Assembly: GCA_016716425.1 (NCBI GenBank)
Contig: JADJWJ010000008.1
Location: forward strand, 62,001-126,000
DNA length: 64,000 nt
Source: Betaproteobacteria bacterium
GTDB lineage: Bacteria; Pseudomonadota; Gammaproteobacteria; Burkholderiales; Casimicrobiaceae
Reading direction: 5' to 3'
The notes beneath the pieces were generated by a model, which was not told the DNA's origin, made no database searches, and saw only the letters and a list, made by a program, of their open reading frames with translations. Each line of letters starts with the position of its first letter. Position 1 is the first letter of the stretch. A program made the translations under genes and the position numbers. Positions 54,775 through 63,417 of this stretch are shown one piece after another.

Positions 54775-54798
54775 CGCAATATACCGCTGTATATAACG
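54775..54798. promoter_or_regulatory. ModE operator upstream of modABC
   Basis: CGCAATATA-CCGCTG-TATATAACG matches the ModE box pattern (CGnTATATA-N6-TATATAACG) with one mismatch, 29 bp upstream of the modA GTG. It should place modABC under molybdate-ModE repression. Confidence 0.85.
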
Positions 54799-54856
54799 CC
54801 TGAGAAACTGTGCCCAGGCCGCGCCGTCCCGGACCAGGCCTCGGCGAACCGGAGCA

Positions 54857-54908
54857 AAGGGTCTGACCCCTAACATGCATTGGAATGCATGTTAGGGGTC
54901 AGACCCTT
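54857..54908. repeat. 50-bp nested palindrome, copy 10 (supplies the modE stop codon)
   Basis: Canonical arms with centre CATTGGAATG. The modE frame runs into the right arm and ends there as ...GGG TCT GAC CCC TAA, so the repeat encodes the last residues GSDP and the stop. Confidence 0.95.
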
Positions 54909-55272
54909 CGGTTCGGAGCAGGAACGCGAGGGCGGCGAGCTCCTTGGCCGCCGCCTTCGCGGCCAGCGTCTCGACCAGGCGGTAGCGCCGCACGACCTCG
55001 GCGCCGAGCGGCGTCAGCGCCGCGCCGCCGCCACGCGTTCCACCCGCTTCGGCGGCGACCACCGGAGCCCGGAAGCAGCGGTTCATCGTATCGACGAGCA
55101 GCCATGCACGGCGGTACGACATGGACAGCCGCTTCGCCGCCGCTGTGATCGAGCCGGTCGCGGCAATTGCCTCGAGGAGGTCGACCTTGCCGGGGCCGAC
55201 CGCGATGTCGTCGCCCCTGGTGATCCGCAGCCGGAACTGCGCGTGAGCATGGTCCGTGCGTGGCGTGGCCAT
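54892..55272 (-). CDS. modE: ModE-like molybdate regulator, DNA-binding domain only
   Basis: 126 residues: a LysR-like winged helix as in the ModE N-terminus (KVDLLEAIAATGSITAAAKR, MSYRRAWLLVDTMNR, GGGAALTPLGAEVV). The C-terminal molybdate-binding TOBE pair is missing, so sensing must come from elsewhere or be lost. The C-terminus TEGSDP is read from a palindrome insertion, suggesting the original end was replaced. Upstream of modABC on the same strand with a ModE box between. Confidence 0.85.
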   Translation of the reverse strand: MATPRTDHAHAQFRLRITRGDDIAVGPGKVDLLEAIAATGSITAAAKRLSMSYRRAWLLVDTMNRCFRAPVVAAEAGGTRGGGAALTPLGAEVVRRYRLVETLAAKAAAKELAALAFLLRTEGSDP

Positions 55273-55282
55273 CGCGCCCCCG

Positions 55283-56740
55283 TCACTCGCCGGCCGCGAG
55301 CGCCGCCGGGTACAGGTCCGCTAGCACTGCTCGCGCCGTGTCGCTCATCAGGGGTTCCAGCGCCGCCGCCACGGCTGCCGCTTCGCACGTCGGTCCGCGC
55401 CGCGCCCAGACCTCCGCGAACGCCGCGCGGCGCGCGGCCACCGCGGCCTCGACGCACGGCCGCCAGAACGGCGGGTACTCGCTGTCGCGGTAGTCGCCGC
55501 GGCCGCGACCGTAATGCGCGACCGCGAGGTAACGCAGCAGCGACGTCACGGTGAGCCGCTCGAGAAACGCGTCGTCCCAGCGCACGGTGTCGTCGCTCTG
55601 GCCCCGCGCGACGTTCCACGCGCGGGCGACGCCCGCGCCGCCGAGTGCGCCGAGCAGCGCGCCTGTCAGCATGCCCGCGCCGAACGTGAGGCCGCCGGAG
55701 GCAAGATCCGCGGCGAGACCGCTCACCGCGCCGGATACGATGCCCCCCATCGCCGCCGCACGGCCCTCCCCGATCGGACCTTCGCGCGCCATGTCGCCCG
55801 CCATGCGCGACTCGACGTCGCCGGCGGCGCGGCCTTCGAGTCCATGGATTGCGATCAGCTTCGTCATCGCGGCGACGAGGTCACGGTCCGTCACCTGCGC
55901 CATCTCGTCGCACGCGCGGCGCGCGGCGGCGTCGCCTTCGTCGGTGCCGAGCCCGAGCGCAGCGGAGAGCTTCTTCAACGCCGGCGTGCGCGGCACGACG
56001 ACACGCGCGCAGACCGCCGCGGCCACCGGCTGCGCGAGCGCCGCCATCGCGGCGTCGAATTCGCGCCAGCGGCGCGCCCGCCACGCGTCGGCGAGCCGCG
56101 TGAACGCCACGATGCGGTCGGCGGACACGAGCGGCGCGATCGCCGCGAACAGCGCGAACTCCTGCACCCAGCAGCGGGCGAAGGCGTCGAGCGCAAGCAC
56201 GCCGCGCACGTGCGGATGCGCGGCCAGCGCCGCCTGCCAGCGCGCGACGTCCGCGGCCTCGTCGGCAGGCGGCCGCGGCGGGCCCGTCTGATTGAGCAGC
56301 ACCAGCACCGGCTTGCCGATCCATGCGAGCACCGCGAGTTCCGGCGCGAGGTAGCCGGCGTCGGCCGGATCCTCGGCGGCGTTGACGAGGTAGAGGACCA
56401 CGTCGGCGTCGTCGCGCACGTGGCGCACGGCGAGTTGCGTCAGCCAGAACGGGCGGTCGCGCCACCGGTCCCAGACCTGCGCCAGGAACCAGCCGATCGG
56501 ATTGCCCTGCTGCGCGAGCCGACGGGCAAGGCGCGCGCTGTCGCCGAAGCCCGGCGTGTCCCACAGCGCGAGGCGGTCGCCGCCCTCCGTCTCGATCAGC
56601 GTGTAGGCGGTGGCCTCGGTCGTCACGTGCGGCGCGTCGCGCACTTCGCCGACGTCGCGCGCGAGCAGCGTGCGCGCGAGCGTGGTCTTGCCGGCGTTCG
56701 TGTGCGAAATCAGCGACAGCGCGACGGTGGCACCGGTCAT
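55283..56740 (-). CDS. DUF3482 GTPase-like membrane-associated protein
   Basis: 485 residues. N-terminal GTPase domain: G1 SHTNAGKTTLARTLL (about 12-26), G3 DTPGF (about 61-65), G4 LLNQTG (instead of NKxD). The C-terminal DUF3482 region has Gly/Ala-rich hydrophobic stretches (GGIVSGAVSGLAADL). DUF3482 proteins are always paired with DUF2868 proteins, as here (15 bp apart); function unknown, possibly membrane remodelling. ModE gene follows after 10 bp. Confidence 0.88.
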   Translation of the reverse strand: MTGATVALSLISHTNAGKTTLARTLLARDVGEVRDAPHVTTEATAYTLIETEGGDRLALWDTPGFGDSARLARRLAQQGNPIGWFLAQVWDRWRDRPFWLTQLAVRHVRDDADVVLYLVNAAEDPADAGYLAPELAVLAWIGKPVLVLLNQTGPPRPPADEAADVARWQAALAAHPHVRGVLALDAFARCWVQEFALFAAIAPLVSADRIVAFTRLADAWRARRWREFDAAMAALAQPVAAAVCARVVVPRTPALKKLSAALGLGTDEGDAAARRACDEMAQVTDRDLVAAMTKLIAIHGLEGRAAGDVESRMAGDMAREGPIGEGRAAAMGGIVSGAVSGLAADLASGGLTFGAGMLTGALLGALGGAGVARAWNVARGQSDDTVRWDDAFLERLTVTSLLRYLAVAHYGRGRGDYRDSEYPPFWRPCVEAAVAARRAAFAEVWARRGPTCEAAAVAAALEPLMSDTARAVLADLYPAALAAGE

Positions 56741-56755
56741 CGCGGGCGTCCTGCG

Positions 56756-58192
56756 TCACGCGGCCGCGGCGTCGAGCGCCGCGTCAAGCGCCGCGTCCGC
56801 CGCGGCCAGATCGGGCTGCGCCAGGTCGACGAAGACCGGCACGACGCCGTGCTCGGCCGCCGTCTCGCGCCACAACGCGCGGCGGGCGTCGCGGCGCGCG
56901 GCATCGCCGGGCCAGCGGGCGTTCTGCGCGCTCTCGTCGACAACGGCGATCAGCGTTGCCGCACGAGTGCGCAGCGCGGCGAGAAGCCGCCCGTGCGCTT
57001 CCCGCTCCGGCGTGGCGGTCGCGTTGAACACGGCGATCCACGGCGCGTCGCGGCCAGTCGCCGCGGTCGCCGACAGCGCATCTTCGTCGCCGTAACCGAC
57101 CGGCGGCGCGACGCTCACCGTGACGTTGCCGCCGAGCGCGCGCGCGAGCATCGACTGCAGCACCACCGCGGCCGCCGGCGGCAGCGCGTAGCTGTACGCA
57201 ACGACGTGCACGGCCGCCGCCCCCTGATGGAAGCCGCGCAGCATCCGCGCGAAGTAGGCATCGGTCAGGTCCTCGCGCAGGTGCGCGGCGCGGTACCGCT
57301 CGACGAGCGCGGTGGCCAGTGCCAACAGCAGGCGCGGGACGACGACGACGGCCGCCAGCGTGGCCGCCATCAGGTGCAGCCACGGCGCCGCGTTTTCGGA
57401 GTCCGGCGCGCGGATTGCAGCGACGTGCGCGGCGTCCGGCACGGCGGCGCCGAGCAGCCACGCGCCCGGCGCGTACGCCGCCGCCGCGATCGCGCGCACG
57501 GTGGGCGCGTCGAGAAACGTGCTCTCCCACGTTGCACGGAACTCCAGCGCAACGCCGCGCACGTACAGACCTCCGATCACGCCGAGCGCAAGCGCGGCCG
57601 CGGCGAGGTGCAGGATGCGCGCGGCGCGCGCCGCATACAGCGGCGTCGCGCGGGCGGACCAGTTGCGCGCGAACGCGGCAAGCGCACGTCCCGCGGGATC
57701 CTCGCGGCCGGGACCGCCCGCGCCCCGGACCGCGCCCGCGAGCCAGGCGATCGCGCGCCGCAACGGACCGGGCGCGGAGGGCTCGCCGTAGCGCGCGACG
57801 AAGCCGGCCGCCAGCAGCGCGTACACCGCGAGATTCCACACGACGAGCGGAAGCGCGGGCGAGTAGAGGATGTCGACGACGCGCGCGCCCCCCAGGGCGT
57901 CGGCGGCGGCGCCGGCGACGAATGCGGCCCCAACGACAGCGCCGCCGACCCACGGCCGCCAGCGCCAGGCGTGCGCCAGCCGCGCGACCGGGTGCCCGCG
58001 CTCGCGCAGCCGCTCCAGCGCCAGCGTCGCGCGGCGCGCGACGAACGCCTGCGGCGACGCCTCCGCCCCGACGACCTCGGCGGCCGCGCGACTCGCCCAC
58101 GCGCGGTCGGCGTCGGTCCACGTCGCGCGTTCCGGGTCCGCGGTCTCGACCGCGCGGACCGCGGTCACCGCGAGTGCTGTTCGTTCGTCCAT
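56756..58192 (-). CDS. DUF2868 membrane protein
   Basis: 478 residues from ATG 58192 (MDERTALAV). WTDADRAWASRAAAEVVG is the DUF2868 N-terminal motif, then several membrane helices (about 85-110, 120-150, 210-240, 290-315) and a soluble C-terminal half. Partner of the adjacent DUF3482 GTPase; the pair is widespread in beta/gammaproteobacteria with unknown role. A longer start at 58249 is in frame but less likely. Confidence 0.85.
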   Translation of the reverse strand: MDERTALAVTAVRAVETADPERATWTDADRAWASRAAAEVVGAEASPQAFVARRATLALERLRERGHPVARLAHAWRWRPWVGGAVVGAAFVAGAAADALGGARVVDILYSPALPLVVWNLAVYALLAAGFVARYGEPSAPGPLRRAIAWLAGAVRGAGGPGREDPAGRALAAFARNWSARATPLYAARAARILHLAAAALALGVIGGLYVRGVALEFRATWESTFLDAPTVRAIAAAAYAPGAWLLGAAVPDAAHVAAIRAPDSENAAPWLHLMAATLAAVVVVPRLLLALATALVERYRAAHLREDLTDAYFARMLRGFHQGAAAVHVVAYSYALPPAAAVVLQSMLARALGGNVTVSVAPPVGYGDEDALSATAATGRDAPWIAVFNATATPEREAHGRLLAALRTRAATLIAVVDESAQNARWPGDAARRDARRALWRETAAEHGVVPVFVDLAQPDLAAADAALDAALDAAAA

Positions 58193-58263
58193 GGCGGCGT
58201 CGGTGGCGGCGCCATCATGCCCGAAATGACCAGGCGGGGGGCGCGCCACGACAATGTCACGGT

Positions 58264-58310
58264 AAGGGTCTGACCCTTAACATGACGACATCATGGGGGG
58301 GCTGACCCTT
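58264..58310. repeat. 50-bp palindrome, diverged copy 11
   Basis: Left arm AAGGGTCTGACCCTTAACATGA is canonical, but the right part reads CATCATGGGGGGGCTGACCCTT: the inner arm is lost and the GGGTCAG arm altered. It lies 27 bp past the tricorn stop and 71 bp upstream of the DUF2868 start. Confidence 0.8.
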
Positions 58311-58337
58311 GCCATGACGTTGTCCCCCCGGCGGACG

Positions 58338-61300
58338 TCAGCGCCGCGGCAGCGGCGCGCGCGCCAGCGTCGGCCGCGGGCCGAAGTCGGGCAGGCCGGG
58401 GCGCGTCTTCTCGACCAGGTCGAGCGCCACGGCCAGCGCACGCTCGAGCTGCCGGTCGTGGCCCGTCGCCCCGTCCTGCGGCGCGTTGTCGACCTCGATC
58501 TGCGGGTCGGTCCCGTAGTTCTCGACGCCGAAGCCCACGTCGGTGAACCAGCACGCGAACTCAGGCTGGGTGGTCTCGGTGCCGTCGACCAGCCGGTGCC
58601 GCGGCCAGATGCCGACCACGCCGCCCCACGTGCGGGTGCCGACGAGCGGTCCCAGCCCCATCAGCTTGAAGTTGTGCGAGAAGATGTCGCCGTCGGAACC
58701 CGCGTGCTCGTTGGTCAGCGCGACCACCGGGCCGGCCGCCGACTCGTCCGGGTACGACGACGGCTTCATCCACCGCGAAAGCCCGTAGCCGATCCGCTTG
58801 CGGGCGATCTTCTCGAGCAGCAGCTGCGACACGTGGCCGCCTCGGTTGTAGCGAACGTCGACGATCAGCGCGTCGCGGTCGCACTCGGTGCTGAAATAGC
58901 GGTGGAACTCCGCGAAGCCCGCCGACTGCATGTCCGGCAGGTGGAAGGTAGCCGACGCGTCCCTGCGACTGCGCGTGCACCCACTCGCGGTTGCGCTCGA
59001 CCCACTCGCGATAGCGCGCGGGCACCTCGTCGGCGAGCGTCGTGACCACGACGCTGCGCGTCGCGCCGTCGGCCGCGGCCAGCGTCAGCTCGACCTTGGC
59101 CGCCGACTGGTGCACGAGCAGCGCCTGCGGCGGCACCGCGCGCGAGACCGGCTGCCCGTTGACCGCGACGATCCGCTCGCCGACCTTCGCCTCGACGCCG
59201 ATCGCGTTCAGCGGCGAGTCGGCGCCCGGCTCCCACGGATCGCCGGCGACGATGCGCGCGATCGCGTAGCTCTCGCCATCGGGGGCCAGTGCCAGCTCCG
59301 CGCCGAGCTGCCCCAGCGGCAGCGCCGGCGGCTTGCGGTGATCGCCGCCCATCTCGTACGCGTGCGACGTGCCGAGCTCGCCGTGCATCTCCCAGACGAG
59401 GTCGGACAGCTCCGCGCGTGTGGCCACGCGGTCGAGCAGCGGCGCATAGCGGTCGTAGACCGCCTGCCAGTTCACACCCGACATGTCCGGCGTCCAGAAG
59501 TTGTCGCGCTGCAGCCGCCAGACCTCCCGCAGCATCTGCCGCCACTCGCTGCGCGGGTCGACCGACGCGCGCACGCGGGAAAGATCGATCCACCCGGTCT
59601 TGCGCGACGGCGCGTCGCCCTGCGCGGTCGCATCGGCAGGCTCCAGCTTGCGGTTCGCGGGGATCGCGCGCAGTCGCTTGCCGTCGCGGATCACCAGCGT
59701 GGTGCCGTCGCGGGCGAGTGCGAACGACTCGACGCGCTCCTGCAGCGCCTCGACGCGCAGCGTGTCGAAATCGAAGAGCTCGAGCCGGCCCGGCGCCTCC
59801 TTGTGGCCGCCACGCCCGTGCGCGCCGGTGATCGGGAACAGCGTCCAGATGACCTTGTTCCCTTCCACGCCGGCGATCTGACCGTACTTGCCCTCGGGCA
59901 CCGGGAAGGCGGCGACGCGCCGCACGATGCCGGACAGGTCGACGCTCGTCGTGCCTGCCGTCTTCCCCGCCCGCGACTTCGCGAACGGGTCCTCGGGCTT
60001 CATGCCCTTCGGCGGTGGATCGAACGGTGGCCGCCCACCCGCCTGCAGCGCGATCAGGTACGGCCGCGCCGCGCGCGGGAACGACAGCTCGAACTGCACG
60101 GCGTCGTAGACGGGGTCGAACGTGCGCAGCGACAGGAAGTACAGGTAGCGGCCTTCGGGGTCGAAGGCGGGCGCGTAGTCGCGGAACTCGGGCTGAGTGA
60201 CAAGCGTGGCCGTCTTCGCCGCGACGTCGAGCAGCCGGATGGCGCAGTGGCGCGCGTCGGTCCAGAACGGGTAGGCGAGCCATGCGCCGTCGGGCGACCA
60301 CGCGAGCTCCTCGGTGCGCCCGGCGTCGCTGCGGTCGACCACGCTCATCGCGCCGGACTCGACGTCGCCGACGATGACTTCGTTGCGGTGGTTGGCGAGC
60401 GCCACCTGCGTGCCGCCGGGAGCCGCGACCAGCGCGACGACGCGGCCGACGTCCCACGGCAGCGTGCGCGCCGCGCCGTCCCGCCACGTCTGCACGCGCT
60501 CCTCGCCGGTCTCGTCGCCGACGGCGATCACCGTGGTGCCGTCGGCCAGCCATTGGGCAAAGCGGTGGCGCGCCCCGTCGGGCCTGCCGTGCTGGCGCAC
60601 CGCGCCTTCCCACAGGCCGAACGTGAAGAGCTTGCCGCGCACGTCGACGGCGAGGCTGTGACCGTCCGGGTGCACGTCGAAGCCGGCGAGGTTGTCCGCC
60701 GCGGGCACGAACTTGCGCGCGGCCTGCGTGCGGTGCGCCGGAACGGCGATCGGCACCTGCCGCGTCACGTTCGCCTGCGGATCGAAGCACCAGATCTCGC
60801 CGCCGCACTGGTAGACGACGCGCGCGCCGTCGGTCTGCGCGTGGCGCGCGTAGAAGTCGTCGTGATCGGTGTGGCGACGCGGGTCGGTGCCGTCGGGCCG
60901 GCACGAGTAGAGGTTGCCCACGCCTTCGGCGTCGGACAGGTAGTACACGCGCTCGCCGATCCACATCGGGCTCGTGATGTTGCCCGTAAGCTCGGTCATC
61001 CGGCGGAACGTCCCGGTGCCGGCGGCGTCGATCCACAGGTGGCCCGCGGTGCCGCCGCGGTAGCGCTTCCAGCGCGCCGGGTCCGCGGTGTTGCGGCCGA
61101 TGACCTTCGCGTTGCCGGGACCGAACGCGAGGTGGTTCACCTGCCCGAGCGCCACGAGTTGCGGCGTGCCGCCGGCGGGGTCGAGCGTGAACGCGCGGTA
61201 GTTGCGGAAGAACGGCTGACCATGGGTGGTCACGAGCAGGATGTGGCCGTCGCGCGTCCAGCCGCGCACCATCACGTCGGGGCCGAGCCACGTCATGCGG

Positions 61301-61539
61301 CGAGCGGGCCCGCCGACCGCCGGCATCAGGTAGACCTCCGGGTGCTGCTCGTCGCGCCCGACGAACGCGAGCTGCGTGCCGTCGGGCGACAGGCATGGCG
61401 TCGACGGCTCGCCCAGTCCGGCGGTGAGCCGGCGCGCGACACCGCCGGCGGCGCCAACCGACCACAGGTCGTCGTCGCAGACGAAAACGATCGTATCGCC
61501 CTGGAGGGTGGGCTGGCGCAGGTAGCCTTGGTCGCTCAT
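58338..61539 (-). CDS. Tricorn-type serine protease; frameshifted near 58946
   Basis: About 1066 residues when the frame is repaired. Two beta-propellers with repeated LSPDGTQLAFV-type blades (about 1-660) precede a core with GTSHAYEMGG (the Ser-His pair of tricorn), a PDZ-like domain (VNGQPVSRAVPPQ) and the nucleophile Ser in TNEHAGSDGDIFSHNFK. It trims peptides from larger proteases. A single extra C near 58946 (CTTCCACCTG for CTTCACCTG) splits it: the upstream frame reads through to GRVGYL, and the rest continues in another frame from LPDMQSAGF to LPRR. Start ATG 61539; divergent frame toward a 146-bp gap before the LysR gene. Confidence 0.88.
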
Positions 61540-61685
61540 GGTGTGCTGTTCCGAGGGGTGGGGAGCCGATGCGCGCTGCCGGCGAGGCCGGTCGCGGAGG
61601 CGGGTCCGACATGGTAACGGACGCCGTTACGCGGTGGCCGTGGTGGCGCGACGGGCAGCGGCCGCGCGGGACGAACGACAGTGAT

Positions 61686-62615
61686 TCAGCGACGGGCGCC
61701 GGCGCGCTTGCGGGCCGTGGGCGGCGCGCTGCGGATGGCCGCCTGCGCTTCCTCGATCACCCAATCGCGGAACGCCGTGGCCGCCGGCGACAGCGTGCGT
61801 AGGCCGCGGCGCGGCCACGCGAGCCAGATGCCGGAGCCCGGCGCGTAGCCGCGCGGGTCGACGGTCGTCAGCGTGCCGCGCGCGAGCTCGCGCTCGGCCA
61901 TGCACGCGGGTGCCAGCGCGACGCCCTGCCCTTCGCTCGCGGCATCGAGAGCCAGCATCGTGTGGCTGAAGAAGAGCCCGCGCGCGACGTCGACTTCCGC
62001 GAGGCCGGCGGCGGCGATCCAGTCCGGCCAGTAGTCGTAGGTAACCTCGTGCAACAGGCGCGCGCGCGTCCAGTCGAGCGTGCGGTCCCGGCGGCGCAGT
62101 GCACGCGCGACGGCTGGCGTCGCGACCGGGAAGAACTCGAGCGTGAACAGGCGCACCGTTTCCGCGTCGGGATACACGCCGCGGCCCTCGCGGATCGCGA
62201 GGTCGAACGGGTCGCGCGTGAAGTCGGCGAGGATCGGCGACGCGTCGATGCGCACCTCGATCTCCGGCTCGCGCGCCGTGAACGACGGCAGGCGCGGCAG
62301 CAGCCAGCGCGAGCCGAACGACTGCACGACGGTCACCTGCACGACGCGGCGCCCCGGACGCACGCGCTCCGCCGCGGCGGCGATCGCGCGCAGGTGGCGC
62401 GCGATCTCGCCGTGCCACGAGCGCCCCGGGTCCGTCAGAACGAGGCCGCGGCCCTGCCGCTGCGTCAGCGCGATGCCGAGGTGGGCTTCCAGCACGCGCA
62501 GCTGCTGGCTCACGGCGGCCGGCGTGACCGCGAGTTCCTCGGCGGCGGCGCGCACCGAGCCTAAGCGCGCGACGGCGTCGAAGGCGCGCACGGCGTTCAG
62601 CGGCGGCAGGCGCAT
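61686..62615 (-). CDS. LysR-family transcriptional regulator (GcvA-like)
   Basis: 309 residues. N-terminal winged helix LPPLNAVRAFDAVARLGSVR (about 4-23) and AVTPAAVSQQLRVLEAHLG recognition helix, followed by the type-2 periplasmic-binding effector domain (about 90-295). The sequence is GcvA-like. Target unknown; it is divergent from the small gene at 62776 and probably regulates it. Confidence 0.88.
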   Translation of the reverse strand: MRLPPLNAVRAFDAVARLGSVRAAAEELAVTPAAVSQQLRVLEAHLGIALTQRQGRGLVLTDPGRSWHGEIARHLRAIAAAAERVRPGRRVVQVTVVQSFGSRWLLPRLPSFTAREPEIEVRIDASPILADFTRDPFDLAIREGRGVYPDAETVRLFTLEFFPVATPAVARALRRRDRTLDWTRARLLHEVTYDYWPDWIAAAGLAEVDVARGLFFSHTMLALDAASEGQGVALAPACMAERELARGTLTTVDPRGYAPGSGIWLAWPRRGLRTLSPAATAFRDWVIEEAQAAIRSAPPTARKRAGARR

Positions 62616-62775
62616 CGTCGGTCCGGCATAAGATAGAAAATCTAAATTTATACCATCGAAACGATCGCTGGTCGGTTAAGTTAAACGCACCTATCTTGCG
62701 AGACGTCGCAGTGCCGCCGGAAGATCGAGTGCCGTCCCGGCCCGCTGCCCGAGACGAACCCGCAGGAGAACGACC
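62616..62775. promoter_or_regulatory. Divergent promoter region of lysR-like gene
   Basis: AT-rich for this window (AGATAGAAAATCTAAATTTATACC). It contains ATAGAAAATCTAAATTTAT with a T-N11-A-like LysR motif at about 62635-62655; the exact operator cannot be fixed. Confidence 0.4.
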
Positions 62776-63024
62776 ATGCCCCATGTCGACGGCTTGTCCT
62801 TGCCCGGCGCCCCGCTCCAGTTGCGGGAGTCCCCGTTCGCGCGGCCGGTGGCCGCGGTCACCGCCTTCGTGGCCGGAGCGTTCCGCGGTGCCCGCAAGCC
62901 CGCCGAGGTCCGCGACCTCGAGGCCTCGCACGCCCGCGCGGCCGACCACCGGGACCTCGAGCGCATGCAGCGCGAGTGGGAGCAGCGCGACGGCGGCGGG
63001 ATGCGCAGCTGGGACTGGCGCTGA
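62776..63024 (+). CDS. Small hypothetical protein with Arg/Glu-rich tail
   Basis: 82 residues: LQLRESPFARPVAAVTAFVAG then a charged C-terminus ending EWEQRDGGGMRSWDWR. GGAG lies 8 nt before the ATG. No known family is certain; it recalls short DUF3563-like proteins. Its stop codon overlaps a palindrome, and its 3' end is duplicated 180 bp downstream. Confidence 0.7.
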   Translation: MPHVDGLSLPGAPLQLRESPFARPVAAVTAFVAGAFRGARKPAEVRDLEASHARAADHRDLERMQREWEQRDGGGMRSWDWR

Positions 63025-63073
63025 GGGTCTGACCCTTAACATGCAGTAGAGTGCATGTTAGGGGTCAGACCCC
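63024..63073. repeat. 50-bp nested palindrome, copy 12
   Basis: Canonical arms with centre CAGTAGAGTG; starts on the last base of the preceding stop codon. Confidence 0.95.
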
Positions 63074-63105
63074 AACGTCGTGTTAGGGGTCAGACCCCAA
63101 CGTCG
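63056..63105. repeat. 25-bp tandem duplication of a palindrome arm
   Basis: TGTTAGGGGTCAGACCCCAA plus CGTCG occurs twice in a row (63056-63080, 63081-63105): the right arm with its flank was duplicated by slippage. Confidence 0.85.
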
Positions 63106-63140
63106 CGAGCCCCGGCGTCGCGCGGCGAGCGCGGCGCGAT

Positions 63141-63260
63141 GCGCCTGCAGCGCGAGTGGGGGCAGCGCCACGGCGGCGGGATGCGCAGCTGGGACTGGCG
63201 TTGAGGGTCTGACCCTTAACATGCAGTAGAGTGCATGTTAGGGGTCAGACCCCAACGTCG
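63141..63260. repeat. 180-bp-offset duplicate of gene tail plus palindrome
   Basis: 63141-63260 repeats 62961-63080 almost base for base (GGATGCGCAGCTGGGACTGG, then the palindrome). The duplicate lacks a start and encodes nothing on its own; point changes (GAGCAGCGCGAC to GGGCAGCGCCAC, CTGAGGG to TTGAGGG) show it is a fossil. A third partial unit (GCGATGCGCCTGC) follows at about 63291. Confidence 0.88.
63204..63253. repeat. 50-bp nested palindrome, copy 13 (within the duplicate)
   Basis: Identical to copy 12, including centre CAGTAGAGTG, carried along by the 180-bp duplication. Confidence 0.95.
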
Positions 63261-63417
63261 CGAGCCCCAACGACGCGCGGCAAGTCCGGGGCGATGCGCC
63301 TGCGCCGGGCTTCTGGACGGGGGCGAGAGGAGCCGCGGCCCGGAGGGATCCGTGCCGCGTTTTCGGCGGCAATTCGCCGACGCGAGCCGCGAAGCGGCGG
63401 CGCGCAAGCTGCGGAAG
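63261..63417. other. Gap with third partial repeat unit
   Basis: 157 bp of GC-rich spacer that starts with a fragment of the duplicated unit and contains no gene I can support. Confidence 0.5.
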
